Source: Epibacterium ulvae (GTDB lineage: Bacteria > Pseudomonadota > Alphaproteobacteria > Rhodobacterales > Rhodobacteraceae). From it: DNA of 64,000 nt. The stretch lies in the NCBI RefSeq assembly GCF_900102795.1, contig NZ_FMWG01000006.1, positions 1-64,000 of the forward strand, in the 5' to 3' direction. The position numbers and the translations under genes were made by a program. Positions 50,109 to 58,647 of the stretch are shown piece by piece (the first letter of the stretch is position 1; each line of letters starts with the position of its first letter). Below the pieces are notes generated by a model that saw only the letters and a program-made list of their open reading frames with translations, was not told the DNA's origin and ran no database searches.

Positions 50109-51730
50109 AGGTTCTAGTACTGGGTGGGAGTGGCGTGTTTGGATCACGCCTCGCCCAACTTTTAGTGCGCGACCAACATGAAGTTACGATTGCAGGCCGG
50201 CAAAAAGGGGCTCTTGATGCTTATGCCGCCGAATTAGGCTGTGCGGCCCAGCAGATGGATCGCACTGGAGATCTGAGCGCACTTGGTGACTATGATGTTG
50301 TGGTGGACGCAGCAGGGCCATTCCATGCCTATGAAGGAGACCCGTACCGGGTGGCACGCGCGGCGATTGAGTGCGGTGTGCACTATTTAGACTTGTCGGA
50401 TGATGCTGCATTTTGTGCAGGAATCACAAGTTTGGAAGCGGAAGCGAAATCTGCAGGTGTCTGTGTCCTTTCGGGAATGTCTACAGTACCCGCACTTTCG
50501 AGCGCTGCTGTGCGCAGCCTTGCCGGGTCGCAATCGATAAATGCACTCGACATTGCGATTTTGCCGGGAAACCAAAGCCCGAGAGGGCTTTCAGTGATGG
50601 CTTCGATCTTATCTCAAGCCGGGTGCCCCATGCGTATTTTTCGTGCGGGGAGGTGGGAATACGATATGGGCTGGTCTGATCCAAAACACTATATGCTGCC
50701 GGGCCAAGAGGTGCGCCAAGGGTTTAAGATAAACGTACCCGATACCTTATTGTTCCCAGCTCACTTCAAGGCGCAAACTGTGGTTTTCCGTGCTGGATTA
50801 GAGCTTGCAGTGATGCGCTATGGTCTTTGGGTGTTTGCGATGCTTCGACGGTTTTTGCCCATTCCCATCACACCCGGCCTTTTGCGAATGTTCAAAGGTG
50901 CTGCGGATCTTTTGGCGCCTTTTGGAAGTGGGGCTGGAGGAATGGTTGTTGAGGTGACAGCAAAAGAACAACGCCATTGGTGGCGTTTGCGCGCTGATGC
51001 AGGCGATGGTCCATATATTCCCGCTATTGCCATTCGGACTTTGTTGCGAAGTACAACTCTTCCAATCGGTGCTCAGCCTGCGCTTGAGATCATCACATTA
51101 GACGCAGCGGAGGCTGCGATGTCTGACTTGCAAGTGTCTTTTGAACGTGAGTCCGTAGATCTGAAGCCCATTTTTGCCGAGGTGTTGGGGGAGGCTTTTT
51201 CTGAATTGCCAATATCTGTCCAGTCCTCACATTGCACACCCTATATGAGCAGGTGGCAAGGGCGGGCGTCAGTGGAGCGGGGAAAGAGCTTATGGAGCCG
51301 ACTTTTAGCCGCGGTTTTCGGATTTCCCGGCGAAGCGGCTGATGTTTCAATTGAGGTCACCAAAACCATCTCATCGGACCATGAGGTTTGGCAACGTAAG
51401 TTCGGCAAGCACATTTTTCGATCGACGCTGCGGGCAACACCAAAGGGCATGACCGAACGTTTCGGTCCATTTACCTTTTTACTTGGACTTGAGGTGAAAA
51501 ACGGTAGCCTTTTCTACCCTGTAAAATCTGCAAGGCTTGGACCTGTGTCTTTGCCAAAGTGGCTTTTGCCAATATCGAATGCGCGAGAGTTTGAAGCGCA
51601 GGGACGTTTTCACTTCGACGTAGAACTTCGCGCGCCTTTGACTGGCCGACTGCTGGTTCACTACAAGGGAGAGCTGAGCGAAGTCAGCTCCAGTGACACA
51701 GATCGCGTTGTTAAAAGGTCTGTCTCTTAG
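50105..51730 (+). CDS. Saccharopine dehydrogenase-like NAD(P)-binding protein fused to a DUF4166 domain
   Basis: A 541-residue two-domain protein. The N-terminal Rossmann part (residues 1 to about 330) begins MKVLVLGGSGVFGSRLAQLL and has YDVVVDAAGPFHAYEGDPYR and CGVHYLDLSDDAAF, typical of saccharopine-dehydrogenase-like proteins. The C-terminal part (about 345-530) resembles DUF4166: FAEVLGEAFSELPISVQ, RFGPFTFLLGLEVKNGSLFY and PISNAREFEAQGRFHFDVEL. Its ATG overlaps the DCC gene's stop, so both are likely co-produced. The reaction is unknown; polyketide- or lipid-modifying roles have not been excluded. Confidence 0.78.
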   Translation: MKVLVLGGSGVFGSRLAQLLVRDQHEVTIAGRQKGALDAYAAELGCAAQQMDRTGDLSALGDYDVVVDAAGPFHAYEGDPYRVARAAIECGVHYLDLSDDAAFCAGITSLEAEAKSAGVCVLSGMSTVPALSSAAVRSLAGSQSINALDIAILPGNQSPRGLSVMASILSQAGCPMRIFRAGRWEYDMGWSDPKHYMLPGQEVRQGFKINVPDTLLFPAHFKAQTVVFRAGLELAVMRYGLWVFAMLRRFLPIPITPGLLRMFKGAADLLAPFGSGAGGMVVEVTAKEQRHWWRLRADAGDGPYIPAIAIRTLLRSTTLPIGAQPALEIITLDAAEAAMSDLQVSFERESVDLKPIFAEVLGEAFSELPISVQSSHCTPYMSRWQGRASVERGKSLWSRLLAAVFGFPGEAADVSIEVTKTISSDHEVWQRKFGKHIFRSTLRATPKGMTERFGPFTFLLGLEVKNGSLFYPVKSARLGPVSLPKWLLPISNAREFEAQGRFHFDVELRAPLTGRLLVHYKGELSEVSSSDTDRVVKRSVS

Positions 51731-52989
51731 GCGCGCAGCTGTGTGTCTGTTGTTCCCAGAATATTGGCGCTCACAATCTGGCCTTCGGGCTGAGGTGTCT
51801 CAAATGTCACCTCAGTGAATTGTTCGGTGCGCCCCATGTGTGGGTTTTCCATCAGGATGTGATGGGTACGGCCAATCTGCGCTTGGAGGTGTTTTTGGAC
51901 CTGCGCAACGCCTGCCGCACGCAGGCGGGCCGCGCGGGATTTGATGTCATTTCCGTTCACCTGCTGTGGAATACGCGCGGCCGGGGTGCCTTCGCGTTTG
52001 GAATAGGGAAACACATGCAACCACGTCAGATTGCAGTCCGTCACCAGTTTGAGCGAGTTTTCAAAATGGGCTTCAGACTCGGTTGGGAACCCCGCAATGA
52101 TATCCGCGCCAAATGTCATGTCTGGGCGTAGTTTCATCGCCTCTTCTGTAAACCGGATCGCATCATCGCGCAGATGGCGGCGTTTCATCCGTTTCAGGAT
52201 CAGATCGTCCCCATGTTGTAGCGACAGATGCAGATGCGGCATCAGGCGGGGTTCAGTTGCGATAGCCTGCATCAGGTTTTCATCCACCTCGATCGAATCG
52301 ATGGAAGAAATACGCAAGCGTCGCAGGTCGGGCACCAGTTTCAGGATGCGCATGACCAAATCGCCCAATTTGGGTGCGGCAGGCAGGTCCGCCCCCCATG
52401 AGGTCAGATCAACGCCGGTCAGGACAACCTCATTGTAGCCACGATCCACCAGCCGTTTGATTTGATCTACAACAACTCCGGCAGGGACAGAACGTGAATT
52501 GCCCCGGCCATAGGGGATAATGCAAAAGGTGCAGCGGTGATCACAGCCGTTTTGTACCTGAACATAAGCGCGGCTGCGGGTGCCAAACCCATCGATCAGA
52601 TGGCCGGCAGTTTCTGTGACGGACATGATGTCATCAACCTGAACCTTTTCGGTCGCGCCGATGAAATCAGGGCCTTGGGCGATCTCTTGCCAGGTATCGG
52701 CCTGCATTTTTTCCGTATTGCCGATCACACGAGAAACCTCGTCCATTTTGGCAAAGGTCTCAGGCTCGGTCTGGGCTGCACAGCCTGTTACAATAATCGG
52801 AGCATCCGGGTTTTCCCGGTGCAGTTTGCGAATTTCCTGGCGGGCTTTGCGCACGGCCTCTGCGGTGACCGCACAGGTGTTCACGACCACCGCGTTTTTT
52901 AAACCGGCAGCTTCTGAAAGCTCTTTCATGGCTTCGGTTTCATATGCGTTCAACCGACAGCCCAAAGTGGTGAATTTAGGGGCGCTCAT
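51727..52989 (-). CDS. mtaB: tRNA-t6A37 methylthiotransferase MtaB
   Basis: Radical SAM enzyme that converts t6A37 to ms2t6A in ANN-decoding tRNAs. The 420-residue protein has the N-terminal UPF0004 domain with its cysteines (TLGCRLNAYETEAM, VVNTCAVTAEA, VTGCAAQTEPE), the radical SAM motif VQNGCDHRCTFCIIPYGRG (CxxxCxxC), and a C-terminal TRAM-like segment. Its ATG overlaps the dapF stop (52986-52989), a common pairing in alphaproteobacteria. Confidence 0.95.
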   Translation of the reverse strand: MSAPKFTTLGCRLNAYETEAMKELSEAAGLKNAVVVNTCAVTAEAVRKARQEIRKLHRENPDAPIIVTGCAAQTEPETFAKMDEVSRVIGNTEKMQADTWQEIAQGPDFIGATEKVQVDDIMSVTETAGHLIDGFGTRSRAYVQVQNGCDHRCTFCIIPYGRGNSRSVPAGVVVDQIKRLVDRGYNEVVLTGVDLTSWGADLPAAPKLGDLVMRILKLVPDLRRLRISSIDSIEVDENLMQAIATEPRLMPHLHLSLQHGDDLILKRMKRRHLRDDAIRFTEEAMKLRPDMTFGADIIAGFPTESEAHFENSLKLVTDCNLTWLHVFPYSKREGTPAARIPQQVNGNDIKSRAARLRAAGVAQVQKHLQAQIGRTHHILMENPHMGRTEQFTEVTFETPQPEGQIVSANILGTTDTQLRA

Positions 52990-53834
52990 TTTGTGGCCAG
53001 AGAATTTAGAAATTCCAGCGTGAAGTGCCCGTCACAGACATGCATCGTGGGGCCGGTCATCCAAACGCCATCCTTGCGCCAATCAATCCAAAGCGTGCCG
53101 CCATCCAGATCAATCTGCACCTTGCGCCCTGTCAGCCCCCGGCGCGCTGCTGCAACTGCTGTTGCACAAGAGGATGACCCAGAGGAGAGGGTGACGCCAA
53201 CGCCCCGCTCCCAGACCCGCATGCGGACGTGATCCGGCCCGACTAGATGCGCGACCTGAACATTCGTGCGTTCGGGATAAAGCGGGTGATGCTCATATCG
53301 GGGGCCAAACTCTTCGAGCGGGATGACCGTCGCATCCTCAACAAAAAAAGTGCAATGGGGATTTCCCATGCCCGTCGCCGTTGGGGCGCCTTCTATGGGC
53401 AATTCCAGCGTGTCAATCTCTTCGGAAAGCGGAACTTCATGCCAGGCAAGCTGCGGAGGACCCATATTAACAGATGTTAGACCATCACCAGCATCGACTG
53501 CATAAAGGTCGCCACGGTCCGTGGTTAAGTGCAGATCACGTTCGCCGCTTTCATTCAGTAGATAGCGTGCAACGCAGCGCGTTGCATTGCCACATGCGCC
53601 AGAGGTTGAGCCATCTGAATTGTAAAACGTCAGATGTGCGTCGCCTGTGCCTTTTGAAATCACCGTCAACTGGTCAAACCCAATTCCAAAACGCCGATGG
53701 GCGATTCCTTTGGCCATATCGGGCGAAATTTCAATTGGCTGCGCACGTGCATCCACGACGACAAAATCGTTTCCCAGCCCATGCATTTTCATGAAGGGCA
53801 ATGTGTTATCTGACGAACTGTTCATAAGCGCCAT
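52986..53834 (-). CDS. dapF: Diaminopimelate epimerase
   Basis: Interconverts LL- and meso-diaminopimelate for lysine and peptidoglycan. The 282-residue protein has FMKMHGLGNDFVVVDAR, the first active-site cysteine in SGACGNATRCVARYL and the second in LSSGSSSCATAVAA. The latter reads SGSSSCA where the family has GxGTxASA-like or SGTGSCA forms, so the cysteine is kept. The start at 53834 is used; ATGs four codons later are possible. It is translated ahead of mtaB. Confidence 0.94.
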   Translation of the reverse strand: MALMNSSSDNTLPFMKMHGLGNDFVVVDARAQPIEISPDMAKGIAHRRFGIGFDQLTVISKGTGDAHLTFYNSDGSTSGACGNATRCVARYLLNESGERDLHLTTDRGDLYAVDAGDGLTSVNMGPPQLAWHEVPLSEEIDTLELPIEGAPTATGMGNPHCTFFVEDATVIPLEEFGPRYEHHPLYPERTNVQVAHLVGPDHVRMRVWERGVGVTLSSGSSSCATAVAAARRGLTGRKVQIDLDGGTLWIDWRKDGVWMTGPTMHVCDGHFTLEFLNSLATK

Positions 53835-53890
53835 ATAGCTCTGGCAGATAAGTGAATCCAGCCTTGTCTGAAAAAAGTTGAAAAAAGCGC

Positions 53891-53919
53891 TTGACCCTCA
53901 GAGCTGCTACCCCTAGATA
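53891..53919 (+). promoter_or_regulatory. Putative promoter of tRNA-Lys
   Basis: TTGACC (53891-53896) and TAGATA (53914-53919) are separated by 17 bases, facing the tRNA, which begins 113 bases downstream. A hairpin CGGTAGT-5-ACTACCG (53939-53957) lies in the leader. A nearer alternative -10 (CATAAT) lacks a good -35. Confidence 0.5.
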
Positions 53920-54031
53920 GCCGCCTATCGGATCGACACGGTAGTCACCAACTACCGCATCGGACACAAGTTAAGTTATTGATCTAACGGTCATAATAGT
54001 GTCTCAAAGTGTTGCCTGATGATAAGAGAGT

Positions 54032-54107
54032 GGGCCGTTAGCTCAGTTGGTAGAGCAACTGACTTTTAATCAGTGGGTCGCAGGTTCGAATCCTGCACGG
54101 CTCACCA
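54032..54107 (+). tRNA. tRNA-Lys (anticodon TTT)
   Basis: A 76-base cloverleaf: acceptor GGGCCGT/ACGGCTC with one G-U pair, D-arm GCTCAGTTGGTAGAGC, anticodon arm with loop CTTTTAA carrying TTT, variable loop, T-arm GCAGGTTCGAATCCTGC and an encoded CCA at 54105-54107. It reads AAA and AAG lysine codons. It marks the left edge of a gene-poor stretch. Confidence 0.97.
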
Positions 54108-54116
54108 CTCAAACAT

Positions 54117-54150
54117 CAGTTGTGATGTAATCACGACTGAGTTTCCTTTC
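54117..54150 (+). terminator. Possible terminator of tRNA-Lys
   Basis: CAGTTGTGAT, loop GTA and ATCACGACTG form a 10-bp stem with one G-U pair, ten bases after the tRNA, followed by AGTTTCCTTTC. The U tract is interrupted, so efficiency is uncertain. Confidence 0.5.
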
Positions 54151-54345
54151 AGTCAGGTTATTTGCATTTTTGCGTCAGAGTACAGTTCATGATTTTCTGT
54201 TTCTTATGTCTTTTTCGTCTTGTGACAAGAGATGAGAAAGGAAGCACATTCTGAACCAGAATCAAGAATCAGAAGTCAGAATGAGGTTTTCTACGCATTT
54301 CAACAGCACCCCGCATGGTGTCCATTTTAACGGCAGCATGAAACG

Positions 54346-54780
54346 CTATTTCATCTTAACAAGTGCGACGATAGCAACGGCAGGTAGCCGAGCGACGAGA
54401 AAAGTCGGTTCCGATTGCGCACAAGTGTTCGCGGTGTCATCCCAGTCTGGCTCGAAGCGCCACAATGTGTTCGGTGTATATTTTTTGAAAGCAAAATGGA
54501 GCTGATCTTTATCTTGCTTGCCACAACTTCTGGAAAAGTTGTGGACCTCTGGGAACGAGGCAAAGTTGCTCCCGAGCACAAGGCACCCTGTTTCCGACGC
54601 GCTTTCCAACAGTTTCCGACGAGAGGTCACGGCCATTTCTGCGTCGGAGTCGAATTTGAAATGCCATTCGGGATACCGGCACTGCGCGGTTGTGTGGATC
54701 GCATCTCCTGTAATTAGGGCACGCCGGTCTCCGTTGTTGATCTCGACCGAGACGTGGCCGGGTGCACCCACCGCTGCCAC
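54346..54780 (-). pseudogene. Decayed metallo-beta-lactamase-fold hydrolase fragment
   Basis: The best coding-like piece of the gap 54108-54905 is a 144-codon frame whose first half resembles the C-terminal part of MBL-fold hydrolases: GAPGHVSVEINNGDRRALIT, then TGDAIHTTAQCRYPEWHF, then SRRKLLESASETGCLVLGSN. The PGH and TGD motifs remain, but the normal GTHF ligand histidine is replaced (GSNF), the N-terminal HxHxDH half is missing, and the reading after residue 76 is unlike the family. It is best read as a truncated, frame-disrupted remnant. The remaining 450 or so bases of the gap show no gene and look AT-richer than the flanks. Confidence 0.6.
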
Positions 54781-54905
54781 ATCCTAGAAACCGGCAACGA
54801 TAGCTACCGATTCAGTTCTCAGTGACAATCAACAACCAACTCCCAGAGATACAGTTTCAAAGATACTTCGAATTGAGTTCTGACGTAATCAGTACAGTTA
54901 CATTT

Positions 54906-55898
54906 CTAACGAATCTTCAAACCGGTGCTTTTTCGGGTTTTTTGCAGACTTTTTCTGAATTCGTTTCGATATGCGGCGGCTAAACTTGCAACGGAGGAAA
55001 AACCCGTTGCCAGGGCGACATTGAGAAGCGTCATGTCGGTTTCCATTGCGAGTGCATGTGCCTTCCGAACTCTTAGGCTTCTGTAATATCGTGCGGGGGG
55101 AATCCCGACGTTTTTGACAAACAGCCGTTCCAGCTGACGCAGGGATACATTTACTCTATTCGCAATATCTTTCGGTAAGATCGGCTCTTCTATATTAGCT
55201 TCCATGATTTCTATAGCGCCAGAAACCTTGGACCCAAACGCGCTCATCAAATAGCCTATCCCTTTAGGTTGTTCAGACCTGCTATCACGAATTGATTGCA
55301 CCAACAGGCGGTTGCATATTTCCATATATTCGCTTGGCGATATTAAGTTAGCGATTAAGGTGATGATCAATTCCGGTGTGTAGTTTAATCCGGCTGACGT
55401 CACGATTCCCTCAGAAACTGCTGCATATCGGCGCGTTAAATTGGGGTAGCTACCTGTCTCCTCCAAGATCCAAACGTCATACCAATGCGTCGCTACCGCC
55501 GCATTTGTGCTTCGCCATTCGCGGATAAACGCCGTCGCGGCATCAGAAAGTAACACGACGGGGGCAGACTGCCTTCGCATAGCGCGTACTCGCGGCAGCC
55601 AAGCATCTAGTTTTATTCCGTTACCACCGGTGACAACTAAAAATGTCTTAAGATTCTGGTCCCATATCAAAGGCTGCGCTCTCGCAATCATTCCGCAGCG
55701 ACCTTCGACCAATCCCGGCGTGTCAGAAACGAACTCCCAATGAAATTGTTTTCTTTCCAGTATTCGATTGGCCATATCCAAAACAGATGTAACTGCAGCC
55801 ACTTCGAGGTCAGAGAAACTGTTCTGGATAAAAATTTCGAACGTTATCGGTGTATTTTTTGCGTTTCGATTGGCCGTATTGTCAGGAATCTGGTCCAT
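54906..55898 (-). CDS. GlxA-family transcriptional regulator
   Basis: A 330-residue regulator with a DJ-1/PfpI-like N-terminal domain (about residues 15-200 from this start; FEIFIQNSFSDLEVAAVTSV, FLVVTGGNGIKLDAWL) and a C-terminal AraC-type DNA-binding domain with IANRVNVSLRQLERLFVKNV and LNVALATGFSSVASLAAAYR. The frame extends to 55994, but a hairpin at 55964-55987 lies inside that extension, so an ATG at 55898 or 55925 is preferred. It follows the dimethylglycine-dehydrogenase-like gene on the same strand. GlxA members often control choline, carnitine and sarcosine genes, which fits the neighbours. Confidence 0.85.
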   Translation of the reverse strand: MDQIPDNTANRNAKNTPITFEIFIQNSFSDLEVAAVTSVLDMANRILERKQFHWEFVSDTPGLVEGRCGMIARAQPLIWDQNLKTFLVVTGGNGIKLDAWLPRVRAMRRQSAPVVLLSDAATAFIREWRSTNAAVATHWYDVWILEETGSYPNLTRRYAAVSEGIVTSAGLNYTPELIITLIANLISPSEYMEICNRLLVQSIRDSRSEQPKGIGYLMSAFGSKVSGAIEIMEANIEEPILPKDIANRVNVSLRQLERLFVKNVGIPPARYYRSLRVRKAHALAMETDMTLLNVALATGFSSVASLAAAYRNEFRKSLQKTRKSTGLKIR

Positions 55899-56023
55899 AC
55901 AGATCAACAACGTTTCCCTTCCCATCGTGGCTGTTGTTTCAATCCCATCAAAACCGTAAGGTGAAGCCCCACTAGAAAGGGGGGCTTTACGCATTCAAAA
56001 TGAGATCAACGTATCAAGATCGA

Positions 56024-58426
56024 CTAAGCCCGCATTTTCGACCCAGAAGGATCATATGGAGACATTTCGATAATTGTCGCTTGCTGACGCTCTCCCGCGA
56101 TATCAACAGTGACTGAGGTGCTGACCTCGGCATGTGAGATATCAATAAGAGCCATGGCAAAGCTTTTCTGCAACCGATGCCCGTAGTCGCCCGTTGTTGT
56201 CATGCCGACAATCGAACCTTGTGAACGTACGGGCTCAAAGCCCATCGCATCCGCGTTATTCGCCTCGATCTCCAACATGCATAAGACGCGCTCAGGCGGA
56301 AGGTCATTCTTCGCGGCCCCCTTGCCAACAAATTCTCCCTTATCCCATGCGATCCATCGATTTAGTCCGGTCATTTCTGGTGTATAAGCCTGTGTAAACT
56401 CTCCATTCCAGATGCCGATGCTTTTTTCCAAGCGCAGTGAAGCCATGGCCCGAAAACCAATTTCACGAATGCCCAAGTTGCGCCCGGCATCAAGCAACAT
56501 TCGGCGCAAAGTTGCATGTTCAGTGGTCGAACAATTGATCTCGTAAGCCAATTCACCGGACAGTGACAAACGAGCGAGTTTGACACGCAGCAGACCCAGA
56601 TCAATGGTGATAGCATTCATCATCTTGAGTCCGGATAGGTCTGTTTCGGTTAAGGTCTGTAAAATTTCGCGGGCCTTAGGACCGTGCAAAGAAAAACCGC
56701 TCATCGCGTCTGACTGATCACGGATAACGGCCCCAACCGCATTATGGTCGTCAAACCAGCGCTGGTGGAAAGCGCGCAGATAATAGCTACCCATCAGCCA
56801 ATACGTTCCGTCGCCCCAGTTGAACAGCGTCAGATCTCCTTTGAGGCGGCCATCCTCTGCCAGCATGGGGGCAAGTTTGACCTTTCCGGGCTTTGGCAAT
56901 TTACACGCGAGCAACTGGTCCAAAAAGGCGTCAGCGTTTGGACCGGAAATTTCGAACCGCGAGTAGGCGGTGATGTCCAGCAGGCCCGCAGCAGTTTCTA
57001 CGGCTTTGCATTCCTCGCCCACCAGATCAAAAGCGGCATTTCGTTGCAGCGTTCCGGTTTCTACAAATTCAGGGTCTGGAGCGAAATATGCAGGTGCTTC
57101 CATGCCCCAAATGTTGGTCCAGCGGCACCCGGCCGCGCTCATATCAGCATAGGCGCCGGGGGTTTTCAGGTTGCGCCCTGCGGGAAGCTCTTCGTTTGGG
57201 TAGGTGATCATGAAACGGCGGGCATAGAACTGACCCGTTGTCTGACGGATATATTCCCGGTTGGATTGATGCAGTCCAAAGCGTGCAACATCCATGCCAA
57301 ATACATCTTCTTCAGGGGCACCGTTGATCATCCATTCCGCAAGCGCTTTCCCGACGCCACCTCCTTGGCTGAAACCTGCCATCACACCGCAGGCCACCCA
57401 ATAACCCCGTGGCCCAACCGGACCAACAAGCGGGTTGCCATCCGGTGCAAATGTGAAGCCGCCATTGACCCAACGGCGAATGCCTGTCTCGGCCAGTGCC
57501 GGGAAGCGTTCGAACCCGATCTCAAGCTCGGGCATGATCCGGTCAATATCCTCGGGGATCAGGTCCATGCCGTAATCCCAAGGGGCACCATCCATCATCC
57601 AATGTTTGACATTGCGCTCATAGACGCCCAGTAGCATTCCGTCCCGCTCCTGTCGGGCATAAGTAAATCCATCAAGGTCTGCCACGAGAGGGATTTCTGT
57701 TTTGCGCTCGGTCAGAGCCGGAATGCTGTCAGTGATCAGATAGTGGTGTTCCATCGGTGTGACGGGCAGGTCAACGCCCGCCATAAGCCCGCATTGCTTG
57801 GCCCACAGGCCGCCCGCATTCACAACATGTTCCGTGTGAATGGTTCCCTGTTCGGTCACGACATCCCATGTGCCGTCACCGCGTTGATTAAGTTCCAGAA
57901 CACGGTTGCGCAGGATCACATCGGCACCGCGTTTCTTGGCTGCCCCTGTATAGGCGTATGTCACCCCGTTGGGGTCCAGATACCCTTCGTTATGATCGTA
58001 AAGCGCGCCATAAATATCATCAGTCTTCATAACATCACCAATGATGTCATGGACTTCGTCACGAGACATTAGTTTTGCGGAGTTAATGCCAATAGCTTGG
58101 AAGGTTGAAAGCCCGGCCTTCAACATCTCCCACCGCTGTGGGTTGGAAGCCAACATCAGGCCACCGGTTTCATGCATTCCAACACTTTGCCCGCTCTCGG
58201 CTTCAATTTCTTTGTACAGGTTGATCGTATAAGCCTGAAGCGCTGCGATGTTTGGGTCGGCGTTAAGCGAAAAATATCCCGCAGCCGCGTGCCAGGTTGA
58301 CCCTGCCGTCAATTCAGCACGCTCTACGAGTGCAACATCTTTCCACCCGAATTTTGCAAGGTGGTAAAGGACTGATGCCCCCACGACCCCGCCTCCAATG
58401 ACAATTGCCTTATATGCAGACTTCAT
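56024..58426 (-). CDS. FAD-dependent oxidoreductase with GcvT domain (dimethylglycine/sarcosine dehydrogenase-like)
   Basis: An 800-residue fused protein. The N-terminal FAD domain starts YKAIVIGGGVVGASVLYHLA and has GSTWHAAAG, where the histidine (His46) is at the position that covalently holds FAD in dimethylglycine and sarcosine dehydrogenases. The C-terminal half (about 430-800) is an aminomethyltransferase-like GcvT fold with ALIDISHAEVSTSVTV near the end. Such enzymes demethylate dimethylglycine or sarcosine and transfer the one-carbon unit to tetrahydrofolate. It is divergent from the TRAP operon across 221 bases and is followed by the GlxA gene. Confidence 0.88.
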   Translation of the reverse strand: MKSAYKAIVIGGGVVGASVLYHLAKFGWKDVALVERAELTAGSTWHAAAGYFSLNADPNIAALQAYTINLYKEIEAESGQSVGMHETGGLMLASNPQRWEMLKAGLSTFQAIGINSAKLMSRDEVHDIIGDVMKTDDIYGALYDHNEGYLDPNGVTYAYTGAAKKRGADVILRNRVLELNQRGDGTWDVVTEQGTIHTEHVVNAGGLWAKQCGLMAGVDLPVTPMEHHYLITDSIPALTERKTEIPLVADLDGFTYARQERDGMLLGVYERNVKHWMMDGAPWDYGMDLIPEDIDRIMPELEIGFERFPALAETGIRRWVNGGFTFAPDGNPLVGPVGPRGYWVACGVMAGFSQGGGVGKALAEWMINGAPEEDVFGMDVARFGLHQSNREYIRQTTGQFYARRFMITYPNEELPAGRNLKTPGAYADMSAAGCRWTNIWGMEAPAYFAPDPEFVETGTLQRNAAFDLVGEECKAVETAAGLLDITAYSRFEISGPNADAFLDQLLACKLPKPGKVKLAPMLAEDGRLKGDLTLFNWGDGTYWLMGSYYLRAFHQRWFDDHNAVGAVIRDQSDAMSGFSLHGPKAREILQTLTETDLSGLKMMNAITIDLGLLRVKLARLSLSGELAYEINCSTTEHATLRRMLLDAGRNLGIREIGFRAMASLRLEKSIGIWNGEFTQAYTPEMTGLNRWIAWDKGEFVGKGAAKNDLPPERVLCMLEIEANNADAMGFEPVRSQGSIVGMTTTGDYGHRLQKSFAMALIDISHAEVSTSVTVDIAGERQQATIIEMSPYDPSGSKMRA

Positions 58427-58443
58427 TGTTTCTTAGCCTCCCA

Positions 58444-58459
58444 CTGTCCTTAAGGACAG
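58444..58459. promoter_or_regulatory. Perfect 16-base palindrome upstream of the dimethylglycine-dehydrogenase-like gene
   Basis: CTGTCCTTAAGGACAG reads the same on both strands and lies 17 bases before the start at 58426, in the divergent gap 58427-58647. A second short repeat TAGGG-2-CCCTA (58567-58578) lies closer to the TRAP genes. Either may be a binding site for the adjacent GlxA-type regulator. Confidence 0.5.
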
Positions 58460-58647
58460 AATTTTTCCTTCACCATGCGTTGGATCAGATGAGCCGCCAA
58501 AATACCGATCGGTGCGTGCGAAGAGAATCCTTGCATTCTTAATATAGTTTAGCCTATGTTTAACCGTAGGGAACCCTATTGTTGAGAGGATCCCCAAAAA
58601 AATAAAGCACCAACAAAAAAAATGACGCCCCAACATGGAGAACAACT

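Noticed and set aside
54032-54107. tRNA-Lys as a used attachment site
   Set aside because: No second copy of its 3' end was seen in the remaining sequence and there is no integrase gene, so an element cannot be delimited.
55964-55987. Hairpin AAGCCCC/GGGGCTT as a terminator after the dimethylglycine-dehydrogenase-like gene
   Set aside because: It lacks a following T run on either strand; it was used only to argue against the longest GlxA start.
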